Shown piece after piece: positions 22,097-34,175 of a stretch of 64,000 nucleotides of DNA. The translations under genes and the position numbers were made by a program. The stretch comes from Erodium maritimum (Eukaryota > Streptophyta > Magnoliopsida > Geraniales > Geraniaceae), in the NCBI GenBank assembly GCA_963921825.1, contig OY997588.1:135625203-135689202 (forward strand). The letters are read 5' to 3'. Position 1 is the first letter of the stretch; every line of letters begins with the position of its first letter. Below the pieces are notes generated by a model that made no database searches, was not told the DNA's origin, and saw only the letters and a program-made list of their open reading frames with translations.

Positions 22097-25000
22097 ATGG
22101 TAGAGAGTGATCTTGAAGTAGAAAAAGCTCAAAACACCGGGGCTACCTACATACAGAGTGGTAACCGAGGTTCAGGTCTTCACAGAGAGCCTTCTTTCTC
22201 ACGATGGTGTGGTGAAAATGGCGGGGTGCATTGTTCAGATTCAGGTGTAGAAGATCCTGATTTTGAATTGCCCATGCTTCAGGACAGTCAACTGGAAAGC
22301 GGGTCTTTTGGCAGGGATACAAACCAGTATAACAAGTTTCAGATGAGGAGTATCCACTTGAGTGGTTCTAGTTCTGTTGAGGTTTCTCCTACATCTGTTG
22401 ATGCCAGGCATGCGTGTGACAAGTTTGGGCTCGTTAGCCGTGGTAGTTCTGTAGATAATTCTACCCATCATGATGGTAGACATGGACATGACAAGTATGC
22501 ACCTTTTGATATTGAAAACCGGTCTACATTGGAGATCAGCTATTCAAATGTTGATGCTGATCATTCCAGCTCTTCTACCAGTGACCCTGATATACCGCCA
22601 CCAAATTCTAAGAGCTTAATATCTGTCGCTGATGTGTTGAAGACATTGTTTTTTATACTTGTTTGGTACACTTTTAGCACTTTCTTGACATTGTAAGTTC
22701 CTCTTCCTGTAAAACTATTATAGCACACCTGACTGACTTCATAGAAACTTGCTTATTAGCATTTTAGATCTTGCTTTTCTCATCTATGTCATAACTTGAA
22801 CAGATACAACAAAACTCTGTTGGGTGATGATCTGGGGAAGTTCCCAGCTCCCTTGTTGATGAACACAGTCCATTTTTCAATGCAAGCTATCTTATCTAAG
22901 GGCATCACATGGTATTGGTCTTATAGATTTCAGCCTACAGTTACTATGTCGTGGAAAGACTACTTTCTGAGAGGTACCTTCACCACGTCTTAGATCAGAT
23001 AAGAAACATTTTTTTGGTATTACTTTTCTTACCATGGTCTTCGGGAGTATCAATTCAAGCTAGAGTAGAAACATCAAAACTTTCATGGATGTAGATGTTC
23101 CACTGCTTCATTCTTGTCTCTTTTTGCATTTCTGTTTGAAATGTCGATGACTTATCTATATCCTTAGACATAAATATATAATATCGAAGAACTAGAATAT
23201 TATCCTAAAATAAAACTAGAATGTATTTCATTTCAGATGCAATTTACTTATATTATTAACTTTTCCATCAACTAATGCAACAGATGGACTTTTTCAGTTG
23301 TACCAACTGCTCTTGGAACAGCACTGGATATCAATCTCAGTAATGCATCCCTTGTGTTCATCTCTGTCACATTTGCTACAATGGTCAGTTGATTTCATTT
23401 TACATTTCATGTAGTGATACTTTAATTTAATTGCATTTTCTTATCCTCTTTGCTCTATATATCTTCATTATGCATTTCGTTGCTTTGCTGACATTAACCT
23501 TTCTTTTGCTCTTGCAGTGTAAATCTGCATCACCTATATTTCTCCTTCTGTTTGCTTTTGCATTCAGGTAATTTATCGCCAGTTGATCTTCAGATTCAAT
23601 ATTACTTGTTCTGCAGTTTTAATATGAGTGGAATGTATCTTTTTCATGCAATAATTTTTATAAATCCTTCCACAACAAGAGATTTATGATTTTTTTGTGA
23701 TAATCAATAAGTTCGGATAATAGGGGTGAAGTATGTATTGATATTTTGATATTTATGTCTGCATTTTTATCATTCACTCTTATTTAATTATGGGTAATTT
23801 TCACCTCAATACCCTCACTATTATTTTATTTTCACCTCAATACCCTAACTATTTTTAGCGGCACCTCAATACCCTAGAATGCATTTATTTTTCACTTTCA
23901 TACCCTAACTTTTTTTGTGGCACCTCACTACCCTAGAATGTTTTTTTTTTCACTTTCATACCCTGGAATGCATTTTTTGTGGCACCTCACTACCCTAGAA
24001 TGCAATTATGTGACATTAAAAACTGAATTTTTTAAAGAAATTTTGAAAACCAATGGCTTGCTTTTGAAAATTTGAATGTTAGTGAGGGGTATTTTGGACC
24101 TTTTAAATGTCTTGGATGATAAATGGATGGAAAGTTGACGGTAGGTACTAAAGTGAAAAAAAATGCATTCTAGAGTATTGAGGTGCCACTAAAAATAGTT
24201 AGGGTATTGAGGTGAAAAAATTTAATAATTAGGGTATTGAGGTGAAAATTACCCTTTAATTAAATTCTCCGTAAAGACACTCCATGTGTTTTAATTTACT
24301 CTTATTTGATTAAATTGTCTGATGTAAAGCTTTCTCCTTGAAACTCATGTTCTTATGTAATTCCCTAAAATAAATTGAAAATATATTGGCTTGTATTACC
24401 ATATTGATATAACATATTTTTGGATGAAATTTTATTAACAGGTAAGTATATTCTGCATCTGCCCTTACCACTATTGTTTCACATGCTTTACATGATTTTC
24501 ATTTTTTGTTCACTTGATTCTTATATGACAACGGATCATATTTTTGGAGAAAGCTTCTGCTTTCCAGATTCATAGTAATCATGTTCTACTTTCCAAATTT
24601 TACCTGATAAGTGGCAGTATATTATTGTTTTCTTGTCTTCTTGGTGCGTATGCTTTGATAAACATTTCTTAATAAGTTATTCTGAATATTACATGTTCTG
24701 CCATGTAAATATCAAATTTCTATTTCACAGATTGGAATCGCCTAGCTTCAAACTTCTAGGAATCATCCTAATTATTTCTGTCGGAATTTTATTAACAGGT
24801 AAGTATATTCAGCATCTGCCCTTACCACTATTATTTCATATGCTTTACGTGATTTTCATTTTTTGTTCACACGATCCTTGTATGACAATGGATCCAATGA
24901 TATTAGTTCAGCTGGCCAATAGATTAGGGAACTGCTAGAGTTTAGCTTAGCAGGGACCATAAGACTTCAAAATATATACAGTTATATTTTTGATCTAGGA

Positions 25001-28000
25001 ATTGGATGCAAATATGTTATGGGCCTTACGGACCTGTTATGGGCCATAGCAGACCGGTACAAGGTGGGATAAAGCCCACCAAAGCTGCTGCGCAGCTGCT
25101 GCCAAATAGGGATAGTCGGTTAGGGTTTGAGTTTAATTAGTTATTTCCTTTTAATAACTGTCCTAGTTTGAGAGTATTTCCTTTTAATCTATTTCCTTTT
25201 AATTAATGAGTTGTATTAGGTTTTGGTAAGTTGAGTAGGTTTTGGTAATTAGAATTGTAGTAGGACTTGGTGAACAAGTAATCTCCTTGGCTATATATAC
25301 CAAGGGATTATATTGAATAAAGTAGACTTGAGAATTAATAAAATACTTTGGTCTCTCCTACGAGGTCTTCGAGTTCCCTCTATAATCATGAGCTTGTATC
25401 AAAAGGTCTTCGGGTTCCCTTCTAACGAGCCCGTATCCTATCCCATAACGCGATCGATCAAGCAGGGTCATAACAAAATATTATAAATTTATAATCTTAT
25501 TCCTATTAGCATTATTTGTCAGGATATAGGAAATATTTTACATTGTTTTTATTACTGGTATAATTGTAATTAGCTCTCCTGAAAAAGAAAAGGTTTGTGG
25601 GAACAGAAATAATCAGACTTGAAAGATGAACAAAAACAACTTCATATTTTAAAGAGGGTTCCTCCTCCTCCTCCCATCTCTATTTCTTTTTCTGTCTTGT
25701 AAGGGCTTTGCAACCATTTTCCCCTGCCTTTTTACGATTGTAATTTCATTCTCATCCTATCTATTTATCATTGAGAAATGGTATGAATTAGTGCAAGAGT
25801 AAGGTTCAGGTGACAAGTTCAAGGCAGGAAGCATTGTCTTCTCATTTTAAGCATTGCATCAAGGTCCTCCTAGTAGTGAGTGCTTAAGAATTATCATTTG
25901 ATTTTACGGAGAAAAGGGGAGTTACCATCTTATGTGAAATAAGCACTACAGTTTTCTCCAGAGGATGCTTTTATAAATTATGATGACTTCAGAAGTACAC
26001 AAAGCGAAGCATTTTTGAGGCTGCATTTTTGTTATTGAAGAAATTTTGAAGTTGTATTTGGTTTCATCTTATTGAGGCATTTGTCGAACAACTTTACTCA
26101 AACACAGACCAATTTAAGAGCATTGAATTTGCCTGCTACTGTGAGATTGTTTCCTTACCTCTTAACTTTTCGTACCATTAATATGGTTCATTTCTTTTGT
26201 AAAAAATGTCTAGTGCCCTTGGCAAACTTTATCTTATGCCTCCAATATTTACGGTCTTTTAATTTAGGGTTGTGTTTTGTTTGTAACAGTTGCAAAGGAG
26301 ACAGAATTTGAGTTTTGGGGTTTCATATTTGTTACGCTGGCTGCTGTTATGTCTGGGTTTCGTTGGTCCATGACACAAATTCTTTTGCAGGTATGATTTA
26401 TTTATTCTGATTTACTGTTGAGATATATGATTACTGGGTTATGGATTGGTTGGCGCAGTAGTTATTTTGTTATTTAACTGCACATGCTTAGCGTTGAGAC
26501 TGATTTGGTGTTCTTTTTTATGGGCTATGATGGAAACCGACATGAAGAAAGAATCATATGGTGAGTGCTTAACTCTACCTTGATGCAGCAAAGCTTCCAT
26601 GCTATAATTGACTTAGAGAATGCATGCTTATTGTTCTGTATCCACAATATCCAAATCCATTGCCACGTACACATGTTTTTCCCATAAGGGTACTTGGACA
26701 GCTGTTCAGTAATTTTTAGTTTTCTAATTCATAAGGATGAAATGTATTCTGTTGGGGAAATCTACCAAGAATTGTCTTGTTCTTCAGCAGAATGTTGCAA
26801 ACTAGAAAATACTAAATCATTAGATAAACATGACTGAGGAAGGTTGATGATAAAAGATAAGGGGACTGCTCAATGTGCAGTATTATGCTGTGTAAAAGTG
26901 GTGGAGCCAGCCAACGGAATGGGCTTGCTGCAAGAGAAGATGATGTTGCAGTTAGTTATCCTCTAATATAATAAATCTGTAGTTAGTGTGAAAATGGGTC
27001 TTACTCTGGTCTCCTTAGCTCAAAGTTATTCCCGTATGGTTCTGGCTGTGATGGTTAAACGATTGTCTGGTAGACCCTTGACCTTGAGGTCATGGGTTTC
27101 TCTGGGTTAAAAGCAAGGGGGATGGCTGTGAACATCAATGTCCTTCCTGAGACCCTACAGTGGTGGAAGCCTAGTGCACTTTCTGCCTTTTTATTGTGCT
27201 TCTGTTAACTTTTAGGGACAATGTTTCCATTTCATCATGTGGATTGTAGACAACCACATAAGTATATGATTATCATCAGGCAGTATGCTTGTTTTATTAA
27301 AAAATGCCTCAAATTGGTTATACAGTGTACTTTTAACTTCTATCATGTATTGAAATATTTAATTTTTATGACATAAAGCTGTCTAACTACAAAGATGCTC
27401 TAACATGCCTTTTTTTCATTATTCAGGTTTGAAAAACCCACTTACTCTTATGAGTTATGTGACTCCAGTCATGGCAGTCTCTACTGCTCTTCTCTCTCTT
27501 ATATTAGATCCATGGTATGAATTTAAAACAAACAATTACTTCAACAATTCATGGAATGTGGCCCGGAGTTGCTTGCTGATGCTTTTCGGTGGGATGCTTG
27601 CCTTTTTCATGGTAGAAATTGGCTAAACTTCTCTGGCTGAAATCTTAAACTCACTTTACAATACTTCCTCAGTTTGTGCTTGTAAGGAGATTAATGTGCA
27701 TCTATTTGCTGCAGGTATTGACAGAATATATTCTTGTTTCGGTAACTAGTGCTGTCACAGTGACCATAGCTGGTGTTGTCAAGGAGGCTGTCACCATATT
27801 GGTATTATAACCTGTTCCTTGGATTATTTTTCTTACGTAATAATTATACAATACATTATTTTAAGTTTGTAAATTGCAATAATAAATTTCAAAACTTGGA
27901 TACCGGACGTGCTTAGAGCGTAAGACATGGCGTGCTATGCTTTAAGCATTACGCAACAGAAGTTTCCTATTATTTCTTGAAACAGATGTGTCATATAATA

Positions 28001-30440
28001 ATTAATTCACGCTGACTTTGTAAAATATGGATTGTAATTCACATGCTGTTCTTTTATTAATTATACAAGGGTGTGCCAGTTCAATAGAAAGTGGAATTTA
28101 TTGTTGCACTACTTTCTTCTGCAAGATCTTGTGGAAAAGCTATATGCAAAGCTTATTTTTGAAAGAACCTGTGTATACTTGCATGTTATCCCGGGGTTCA
28201 GAAAAAGTGAAATGATAATGGTTATAAGGTCCATTGTAAAAATGGGTGAGATTGAGAAGATAACCTAAAACATGAGAGAGGCATTCAAAACGAGTGTTAA
28301 TGGCAGAAAGGGAAAGGACTTCTGTGTACACTAGATGAGGTCAAATTTTTGGGATTTTGCTCTTATAAAGGTGTTGCGTTTCTGTTGCTCCTCATCGTGA
28401 ATCAATAGGTTTCTTTATTGAAGTAGCAATTCTCTTCTCTCTCTTGGAGATGAGAGCCAATGTTTACAATATTCAAGCTAAAGAAAAAAAGCAATTACAA
28501 TCTCTACTATTTAGTATTTATAGGCCTAGCAATTCTTCTTCACTACTCTTCCTTCCCACTCGTCACTGCAACGGCCTCGTCGAATTCGGTTGTAGGTTGT
28601 TAGACCTACCGCCAATTCCTTCCCTATCACGTGGATTGCTGAGGTGCCAGTCACGCGGATTGCTGACCTGTCAATCCCTTTACTAACTTTAATCCATTCT
28701 CGAACTGATGTAGCTTTCTTTTATTGAAAGTGTGCATAGCTTACTTGTTCTTCCTTGGCTTTTGAATTGTGACTTCAACGGAACTGTGTCATAAAAATTA
28801 GTTCACGGTTTGAACAATTGGTTCACAAAAACTAATTCATCTTGATGGTGCATAGCATGCAACTAATGCTTCCTGCAGATACCACAGAATAACTTAATTG
28901 ATATTTCGCTCTATGGGTACCGGTGCAGCCCTAGGAGGTATTTAATAGGACACCTTTTGTTCGCCTTTTGTGAATTTCTCACATCCTGAAGGGGAAGACT
29001 TGATCTGCCTTAGTTTCTCCGGTACTCTGAACTTTGTAATGACAGCAGCACATTGAGTGTTTTATTTTTCCTTAATCAAGCATATAGCTCGTTTATGTAT
29101 ATTCGAATGTTTTAATTGCTACTAAGACTATCTCTTTTGGTCTGCACCCAACCCTTATTTCTGAATGTTGGGAAAAAAGGCATACCTAGAAGGACCAGCA
29201 AGCAAATTCCATATTGGAAACCACTCTGACCCAAAGGACTAGGCTAGTAGGTCATGGGTCCAAGGCATATATGTCAACTCGTCCTGAACCTCATATTTAC
29301 CCGACGTCGGACTAAGACTCACACGTTGACTCCTAAAACTGAGTGGCATAGGAGATGCATTGATTAATAATTATTCATTCATACTGTTATGTCATGGTGT
29401 AATTGGCTTTCTGTGCTGATCTATTTTTTCCTTCTAGAATTTATGGTGCCTGCTATTTATTACAAACAAAATCCTGATCTCTTGTCATGCCTCTTCAGGT
29501 TGCAGTATTCTATTTCCATGATGAATTCACCTGGTTGAAAGGGGCTGGTCTTGCCACAATCATGTTTGGTGTGAGCTTATTCAATTGGTTCAAGTAAGTA
29601 ATCAATCAGTATTGCTGTAGCGTAAAATATTACTGTACGGGAGACATCAAATTTAGCTGTACATCAGATATTCCCATTTCAAGTTATGGAAGCTCTTTCC
29701 ATAGACATCTCATTTCCTGTTTTGTGTTGAGTTTGATGGGTGAGTACTTATGCATTTCTAGTGTAGAAAAGCAGGGAAACAGGTTAAAGAAATCTCTTTA
29801 TGAGAAACATATCTAAATTATCTGAATTAGCTGCATACACAAATTAAATGCTTGATCTCTTACATGTGCTTTAGGTCTAAGGCTTACAATTTGTGTTTCC
29901 AATATCAAACACGATCTCTATTTTTAACAGAAAGGATAAATGAAACTTTACATTTTGGATGACCTCTGACTATAAACTGTGGGACAATTTAGCTCATCTG
30001 AAAATTGTTTTTAGGTCCAAACTATAGAAGTTTAGCTAGCCACCTTGGAGATGATTTTAGCATAAGATCTAAGTGTATTTCCATCTTTATTTCATTCCAT
30101 TTTCAGGTGTCATTGTAAATTCCTAGTGTAAGCCAGGAGAATTTAGCTGTATATAGTTCTTATCAGGACCCAAAATTTATGTCTCGAATTAAAAAACTTG
30201 ACTTGCAGCTACTCAAGTCTGATGCTTGAACATTATGCTGTACTTTCTTTTCTAAACGAAGTCGTTCACATCCAATATTGCTTACTCATTCTTCTTTTAT
30301 GCCCTTCTCAACACCTTTTCAGGTACCAAAAGCTACAAGATGGTCAAACAAGTGAAAACCTAGTTGGTTCACCTACGAAGAATGTGCCTGTAAAATATGT
30401 TATTCTTGAGGAAATGGATGATCAAGATGGCAGAACTTGA
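22097..30440 (+). CDS. Sugar-phosphate/nucleotide-sugar translocator, At1g06470-like (eleven coding exons)
   Basis: Exons: 22097-22692, 22804-22973, 23298-23383, 23518-23567, 24731-24798, 26290-26390, 26548-26560, 27427-27611, 27715-27801, 29499-29593, 30323-30440. All introns are GT..AG, phases match and the sum is 1569 nt (522 aa). The first 180 residues are hydrophilic and Ser/Asp-rich, with no domain I recognise. From residue about 185 come repeated hydrophobic helices of the drug/metabolite-transporter fold, with LLNTVHF-like, GTALDINLSNASLVFISVTF, CKSASPIFLLLFAFAFRLES, GFRWSMTQILLQ, LKNPLTLMSYVTPV and GVVKEAVTILVAVFYF blocks, matching the triose-phosphate translocator (TPT) domain and the Arabidopsis At1g06470 group. 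It should exchange phosphorylated or nucleotide sugars across an organelle membrane; the substrate is unknown. Two exon features are odd: a 13-nt microexon and a duplicated donor site. Confidence 0.92.
23792..24254. mobile_element. MITE with long inverted repeats in intron 4
   Basis: The left end GGGTAATTTTCACCTCAATA and right end TATTGAGGTGAAAATTACCC are inverted repeats, with further CACCTCAATACCCTA units inside, also inverted at the other end. The flanks TTTAATTAT (23783-23791) and TTTAATTAA (24255-24263) form a 9-bp target duplication with one mismatch, pointing to a Mutator-type origin. There is no coding capacity. Confidence 0.75.
24426..24538 (+). repeat. Duplicated copy of an exon end, splice donor and intron start
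   Basis: This segment (ATTTTATTAACAG then GTAAGTATATTC and about 100 bp more) repeats at 24782-24893, offset by 357 bp, with about 90% identity by eye. The right copy is the functional end of the exon 24731-24798; the left copy, inside the preceding intron, keeps an intact GTAAGT donor with no obvious exon before it. Confidence 0.8.
25015..25475. mobile_element. Solo LTR (461 bp) in intron 5
   Basis: It starts TGTTATGGGCC and ends GGTCATAACA, with the flanks AAATA at 25010-25014 and 25476-25480, a perfect 5-bp target duplication. A CTATATATACCAAGGG box near 25295 and an AATAAA-like stretch lie inside, as expected for an LTR promoter and poly(A) signal. No internal retroelement sequence is present, so the rest was lost by LTR-LTR recombination. 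Confidence 0.85.
27033..27205 (+). repeat. Au-like SINE in intron 7
   Basis: The region has a tRNA-like head (GGCTGTGATGGTTAAACGATTG), an internal promoter B-box-like GAGGTCATGGGTTTC, then GAGACCCTACAGTGGTGG and AGCCTAGTGCACTTTCTGCC followed by TTTTTATTG. This order, especially the AGC.TAGTGCAC..TGCC.TTTTT end, corresponds to the plant Au SINE family. It is diverged, and a target duplication could not be fixed. It is not a functional tRNA. Confidence 0.65.
28372..28690 (-). mobile_element. Possible LTR remnant, minus strand, intron 9
   Basis: On the minus strand the sequence has a TATAAATA box (GGCCTATAAATACTAAATAG), then AATAAAGAAACC near its end, and finishes GCAACA, resembling a short Copia-type LTR that ends with CA. 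The other end and any target duplication were not found, so this is tentative. Confidence 0.35.
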
Positions 30441-31442
30441 AAGCATTGAAGCCATACCATTTGATTTAAACAGAGTAAGACTTCATTTCTCTGGGTGCCT
30501 CAATCGATAGTCTTTGTTATGTGCATCTTTCTTTGCACTTACAATTTGGTTACCATATACTTTCCCAAGTATGAGGCAAATGACACAAACTTACACCCGG
30601 GTTATCTTTCCCTCTTGGCATATAATAATTTAAGGGCATAAATTTGTTGACGGTCTGTAAGCCATACGCTTAAAACCTCCATTTTATGTGTTTTCTTTCT
30701 CATTCTCATCAAAGGAAGAAATAAATTGTCGAAGAGCTTCTTGTTCTGGTGCTAAGTTATGTTGGAGTTCCTACAAAAAGCTGGAGCACTATGTCATGTC
30801 ATTTCTTAGCTTCTTGTTCGCGTATCCCGTAAATTCTTGCAAATTATGAGATGGCATATTGAAAATCTGAAACTGTGGTATCAGGTGGTGCTGCTGGAGG
30901 GAGGAAGGGAGCTTGTCCTAGGCTCATTGTTGCAGCCACATTTTTGGGATTTGAAGATAATGCCACTGTAATATGTAGTTCTTGTATTCAGTTGGGGGTG
31001 AAAGCAGAGAGATTTGTAAGTTTTAGATATGAATAAGAGCCAAGCTCAACTCAACCTCCTGTCCTGTGTAACATTTTTTGCCTACACTTTGCTGGCTTTA
31101 GCCCAGGGCTCCATATCTTCTTCTTCTATCATTTTTTGTTTAATCTTTTGTAATGGAAGGAGTTCAAAGTTATCTCAGTCCAACTTCATTATACCATCAC
31201 TTCAGGAATTTAGTTTTGACCTTTTGTTTTGTTTTATCAGTAAAATTTGGCACTCAGAAGTTATTTATTTATTTATTTCTTATATATTACCCAAATTCAA
31301 TAATTATTGACTTTTGATCTGATTTTTTTTAAGTGGTTATAAATTTGCTTTATGTACCCGAATCCTCCCGAGAAGTTGAATTGTCTTTCTTTTCTCTTCA
31401 GTTAAATGGAAAAGAAATAGCAAGTAGGTAACCAATGTCAGC
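30441..31442 (+). other. 3' untranslated region and flank of the translocator gene
   Basis: AT-rich transcript-like sequence follows the stop. A further 3' exon may exist, because GAACTTGAAAGC..AACAGAGTAAGACTT just after the stop resembles a donor site, and TATCAGGTGG near 30880 resembles an acceptor. The open frame at 31029-31310 has no domain. Confidence 0.4.
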
Positions 31443-31450
31443 CATCCAAG

Positions 31451-31981
31451 CATGGTTGTAAAAGTCCCCGCCTAGGCCCCCGCCTAGGCCCCAAAATCTA
31501 TAAGAACGCCCGACTCGCCGCCTCGCCTAGGTCCCAAAATTTGAAAACTACCCGACTCGTCGTCCCAGCCAATTAGTCAAAAATTTGGGACTCTAGCCTG
31601 TGAAATTGGAGATTTGAAAAAGAGATGAAAATGTGAGAGGGACAATATGTTTGTAACGGTGTTGAATTTCTTTATAAAAAGAATATGGCACGTGTCCCTC
31701 TTTGGTGGTTCATTATTATAATTTATATTTTTATTGAAATAAAGAGTAAAATCAAAATGAGAGCATTATTTAGTTTAGTATTTTTTATTTTGATATTTTA
31801 TGTTTTTTTTATATCATACAAATATAGTTTATATTTTGAATTTTTGATCATATTTGTGTAATATATATTTATTAATAATTAAAAATATTAAAGTTAAATC
31901 CGCCTAGGCCCCGACTAGTCCCCGCCTAACGCCTAAGGGTCCTCACCGCCCGACTAGCGCCTAGCGCCATTTACAACCTTG
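31451..31981. mobile_element. hAT-type non-autonomous element
   Basis: It starts CATGGTTGTAAAAGTCCCC and ends GCGCCATTTACAACCTTG, imperfect inverted repeats, with a perfect 8-bp duplication CATCCAAG at 31443-31450 and 31982-31989. Eight-base duplications are the hallmark of hAT transposition. GCCTAGGC-rich subterminal blocks flank an AT-rich core. It encodes no protein. Confidence 0.85.
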
Positions 31982-32044
31982 CATCCAAGTAAAACATTTT
32001 GTTATCAATCCGAATTAATATGGAAAAATCCGTGAAGTCATAAA

Positions 32045-32332
32045 TGAGTTTTTTTTAAACGGACAACGAGGAAAATGCATTAATCATGCCAAGTAAATAT
32101 TACAAAGATAAGGTCAAAGGTCATGGGTTATAGAATATGGCTGGGACTCGTAGGTGACTCGATACTTTTGGACCCGTTGAAATAGTCTAATTTCCATCTT
32201 AGATAAAAGAAATATAATTCCAACGTCCTACCTTTGACATAATATGAAACCAAAAGTGAAATGAAATGCAACAAACTAATGCGAAATAAAAACTGTAATA
32301 AACTAAAACGAAGTGAGAAATAGGGCCTTTGT
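32045..32332 (-). mobile_element. LINE/SINE-like 3' end remnant, minus strand
   Basis: A T-run at 32050-32056 is followed by AAACG..GAAAATGCATTAAT, GATAAGGTCAAAGGTCATGGGTT and GGACCCGTTGAAA. The same order occurs at 46068-46335 with clear but diverged similarity, so this is a repeated retroposon tail in minus orientation. It ends where the long gypsy LTR begins at 32333. Confidence 0.5.
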
Positions 32333-32959
32333 TGTCACACTCCAAATCCGATTTTGACCGGACTCGAGACGTGAACTAAAAATAATAATAAATAAAGTAA
32401 CTATAAACGAAATAAACCTCCAATAATAGTTCAAAATTATCGATCCCAATAATAAGAGTCAAATGCTCAAAATCCAAGTAAAAGAAGTTTAGTACGAAAA
32501 TAAAGTTCGTCTCTAGACCATCCAAAACTAGGACTCTCGCTAAGCTCCCAAGCTCCGAGACGTCCTCTAAATCAAATCCCGCTCAAAACCTGTAGAACAG
32601 TAGAGAAGGGGGTGAGCTTTCGCTCAGTAGGAAAAAGTAGTAAAGGGGATGAGCATGTCACTCACCCCACGGATACCCGTCCAAATATGACATACTAGTA
32701 AAGCACAATAACTAACGAATCGAACAGTGATCTCAACCACAATCATAACCAACCTCACTTAACCATACCTCGTTTGATCACACCGCCACACTTAGCGTGT
32801 GAGATCAACTCTGCTCAACAATTAACAGTTTCTCAATGTTCACACCCAAACCATATCTCAAAGAGTCACCGAGTAAACAGTCACCGAGTAAACACACACA
32901 GTAAATCGTTACCAATACAAATACAATAAGTCTCCCATAATACGTAGGATCACACCGTA

Positions 32960-33425
32960 CGGCTCAACATATCATACCAGAACACACAACATCGGTCTAG
33001 ATATCCTATACTGGAATCCTCCGTCGGTATAGATATCATACCGGAACACACAACATAAGGGTACACGTATATCAGAACACACAATATCGGCCAGGATATC
33101 ATACCAGAACACCTAGCCTCGGGACATATCATACCGGAACACACAACATCGGTCTAGATATCACCCGGAACACCATCCTCAGCCTAGATATTCTATACCG
33201 GAATCCTCTGTCGGTATAGATACCATACCGGAACACCTAGCCTCGGGTACCGCGTACGCCGGAACACCAGCCTCGGCCTAGATATCCTATATCGGAATCC
33301 TCCGTCGGTATAGATACCATACCGGAACACCTAGCCTCGGAACATATCGTGCCAGAACACACAGCATCGGCCACGATATCGGACCGGAACACCATCCTCG
33401 GCCTAGACATCCTACCGGGGTACAC
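32960..33425. repeat. Minisatellite inside the gypsy solo LTR
   Basis: About eight to ten imperfect units of CATACCGGAACACC..CCTCGG and GGTATAGATATC type, of alternating lengths (about 35-60 bp). The equivalent part of the other LTR (60335-60660) holds fewer, similar units. The difference in copy number probably accounts for much of the length difference between the two LTRs. Confidence 0.75.
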
Positions 33426-34024
33426 ACATGCAGAGTATCAAACATGTCACAAGCAATAGTTCACACTAACATTCACCACATTCTCATAGCATATCATGAT
33501 CCTTAATTGACCAACGGAACATACCACATACCAAACATTACAAGCTACTAATCACAAACAAGCGCAACCAATGCACAATCTTACGGGCACGGCATGGCTC
33601 TCACACAGTTCTACAGCACGGCAAATCCCAGACTTACGGGCACGACCTGGCCCGCAAGTGATTCTACATTTTAAACGACTACGCTTGTTAATCACATCCT
33701 ATATGCAATTCTACTATTATTCCGGTTACTCTTAACCTATATGCAATTCTAGTAACTTTCTGCATTTAAACCGATATTCGCTACTTTTCCCTACCTCAAC
33801 CGCTATCCAATACGAACAACCACGAGTCGTCTAGTAGCCTCATCCGCCGTGATCGGGAACAACGTCTAAGATCACAAAGTAATACGAGAATTAATAATAA
33901 CTCAAGAGTGGTTTAAAGAGATAGCACCTAACCTAAACCCCAATACGTTCGGTTATAGGTAACATTCCTAATTACTCGAAAACAACCAAAATGGACTTGG
34001 AAAGATCCATTTCTGATCCATCAC

Positions 34025-34175
34025 AGAGTGGGTCACGGAACCTTGACGGGCTCCATCACGGTTTGGGTCACGGAACTGTGACGTGCACCGTCACGGTTAA
34101 CGTCACGGAACCGTGACGTGCACCGTCACGGTCTCCGTCACGGAGCTGTGACTTGCTCCGTCACGGATCCGTGAT
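34025..34175. repeat. Palindromic CGTCACGG/CCGTGACG array in the gypsy LTR
   Basis: Repeated units of GTCACGGAACCGTGACGTGCACC and GTCACGGTTAAC type, about 35 bp together, each containing a dyad. The pentamer TGACG or its complement CGTCA occurs about eight times. TGACG is the core of plant as-1 sites bound by TGA-class bZIP factors. The same kind of array is present in the second LTR at 59455-59610. Confidence 0.8.

Noticed and set aside
27036..27110. A tRNA gene
   Set aside because: A tRNA-like head with a B-box is present, but the body and the T-rich end match a SINE, and no intact cloverleaf can be drawn.
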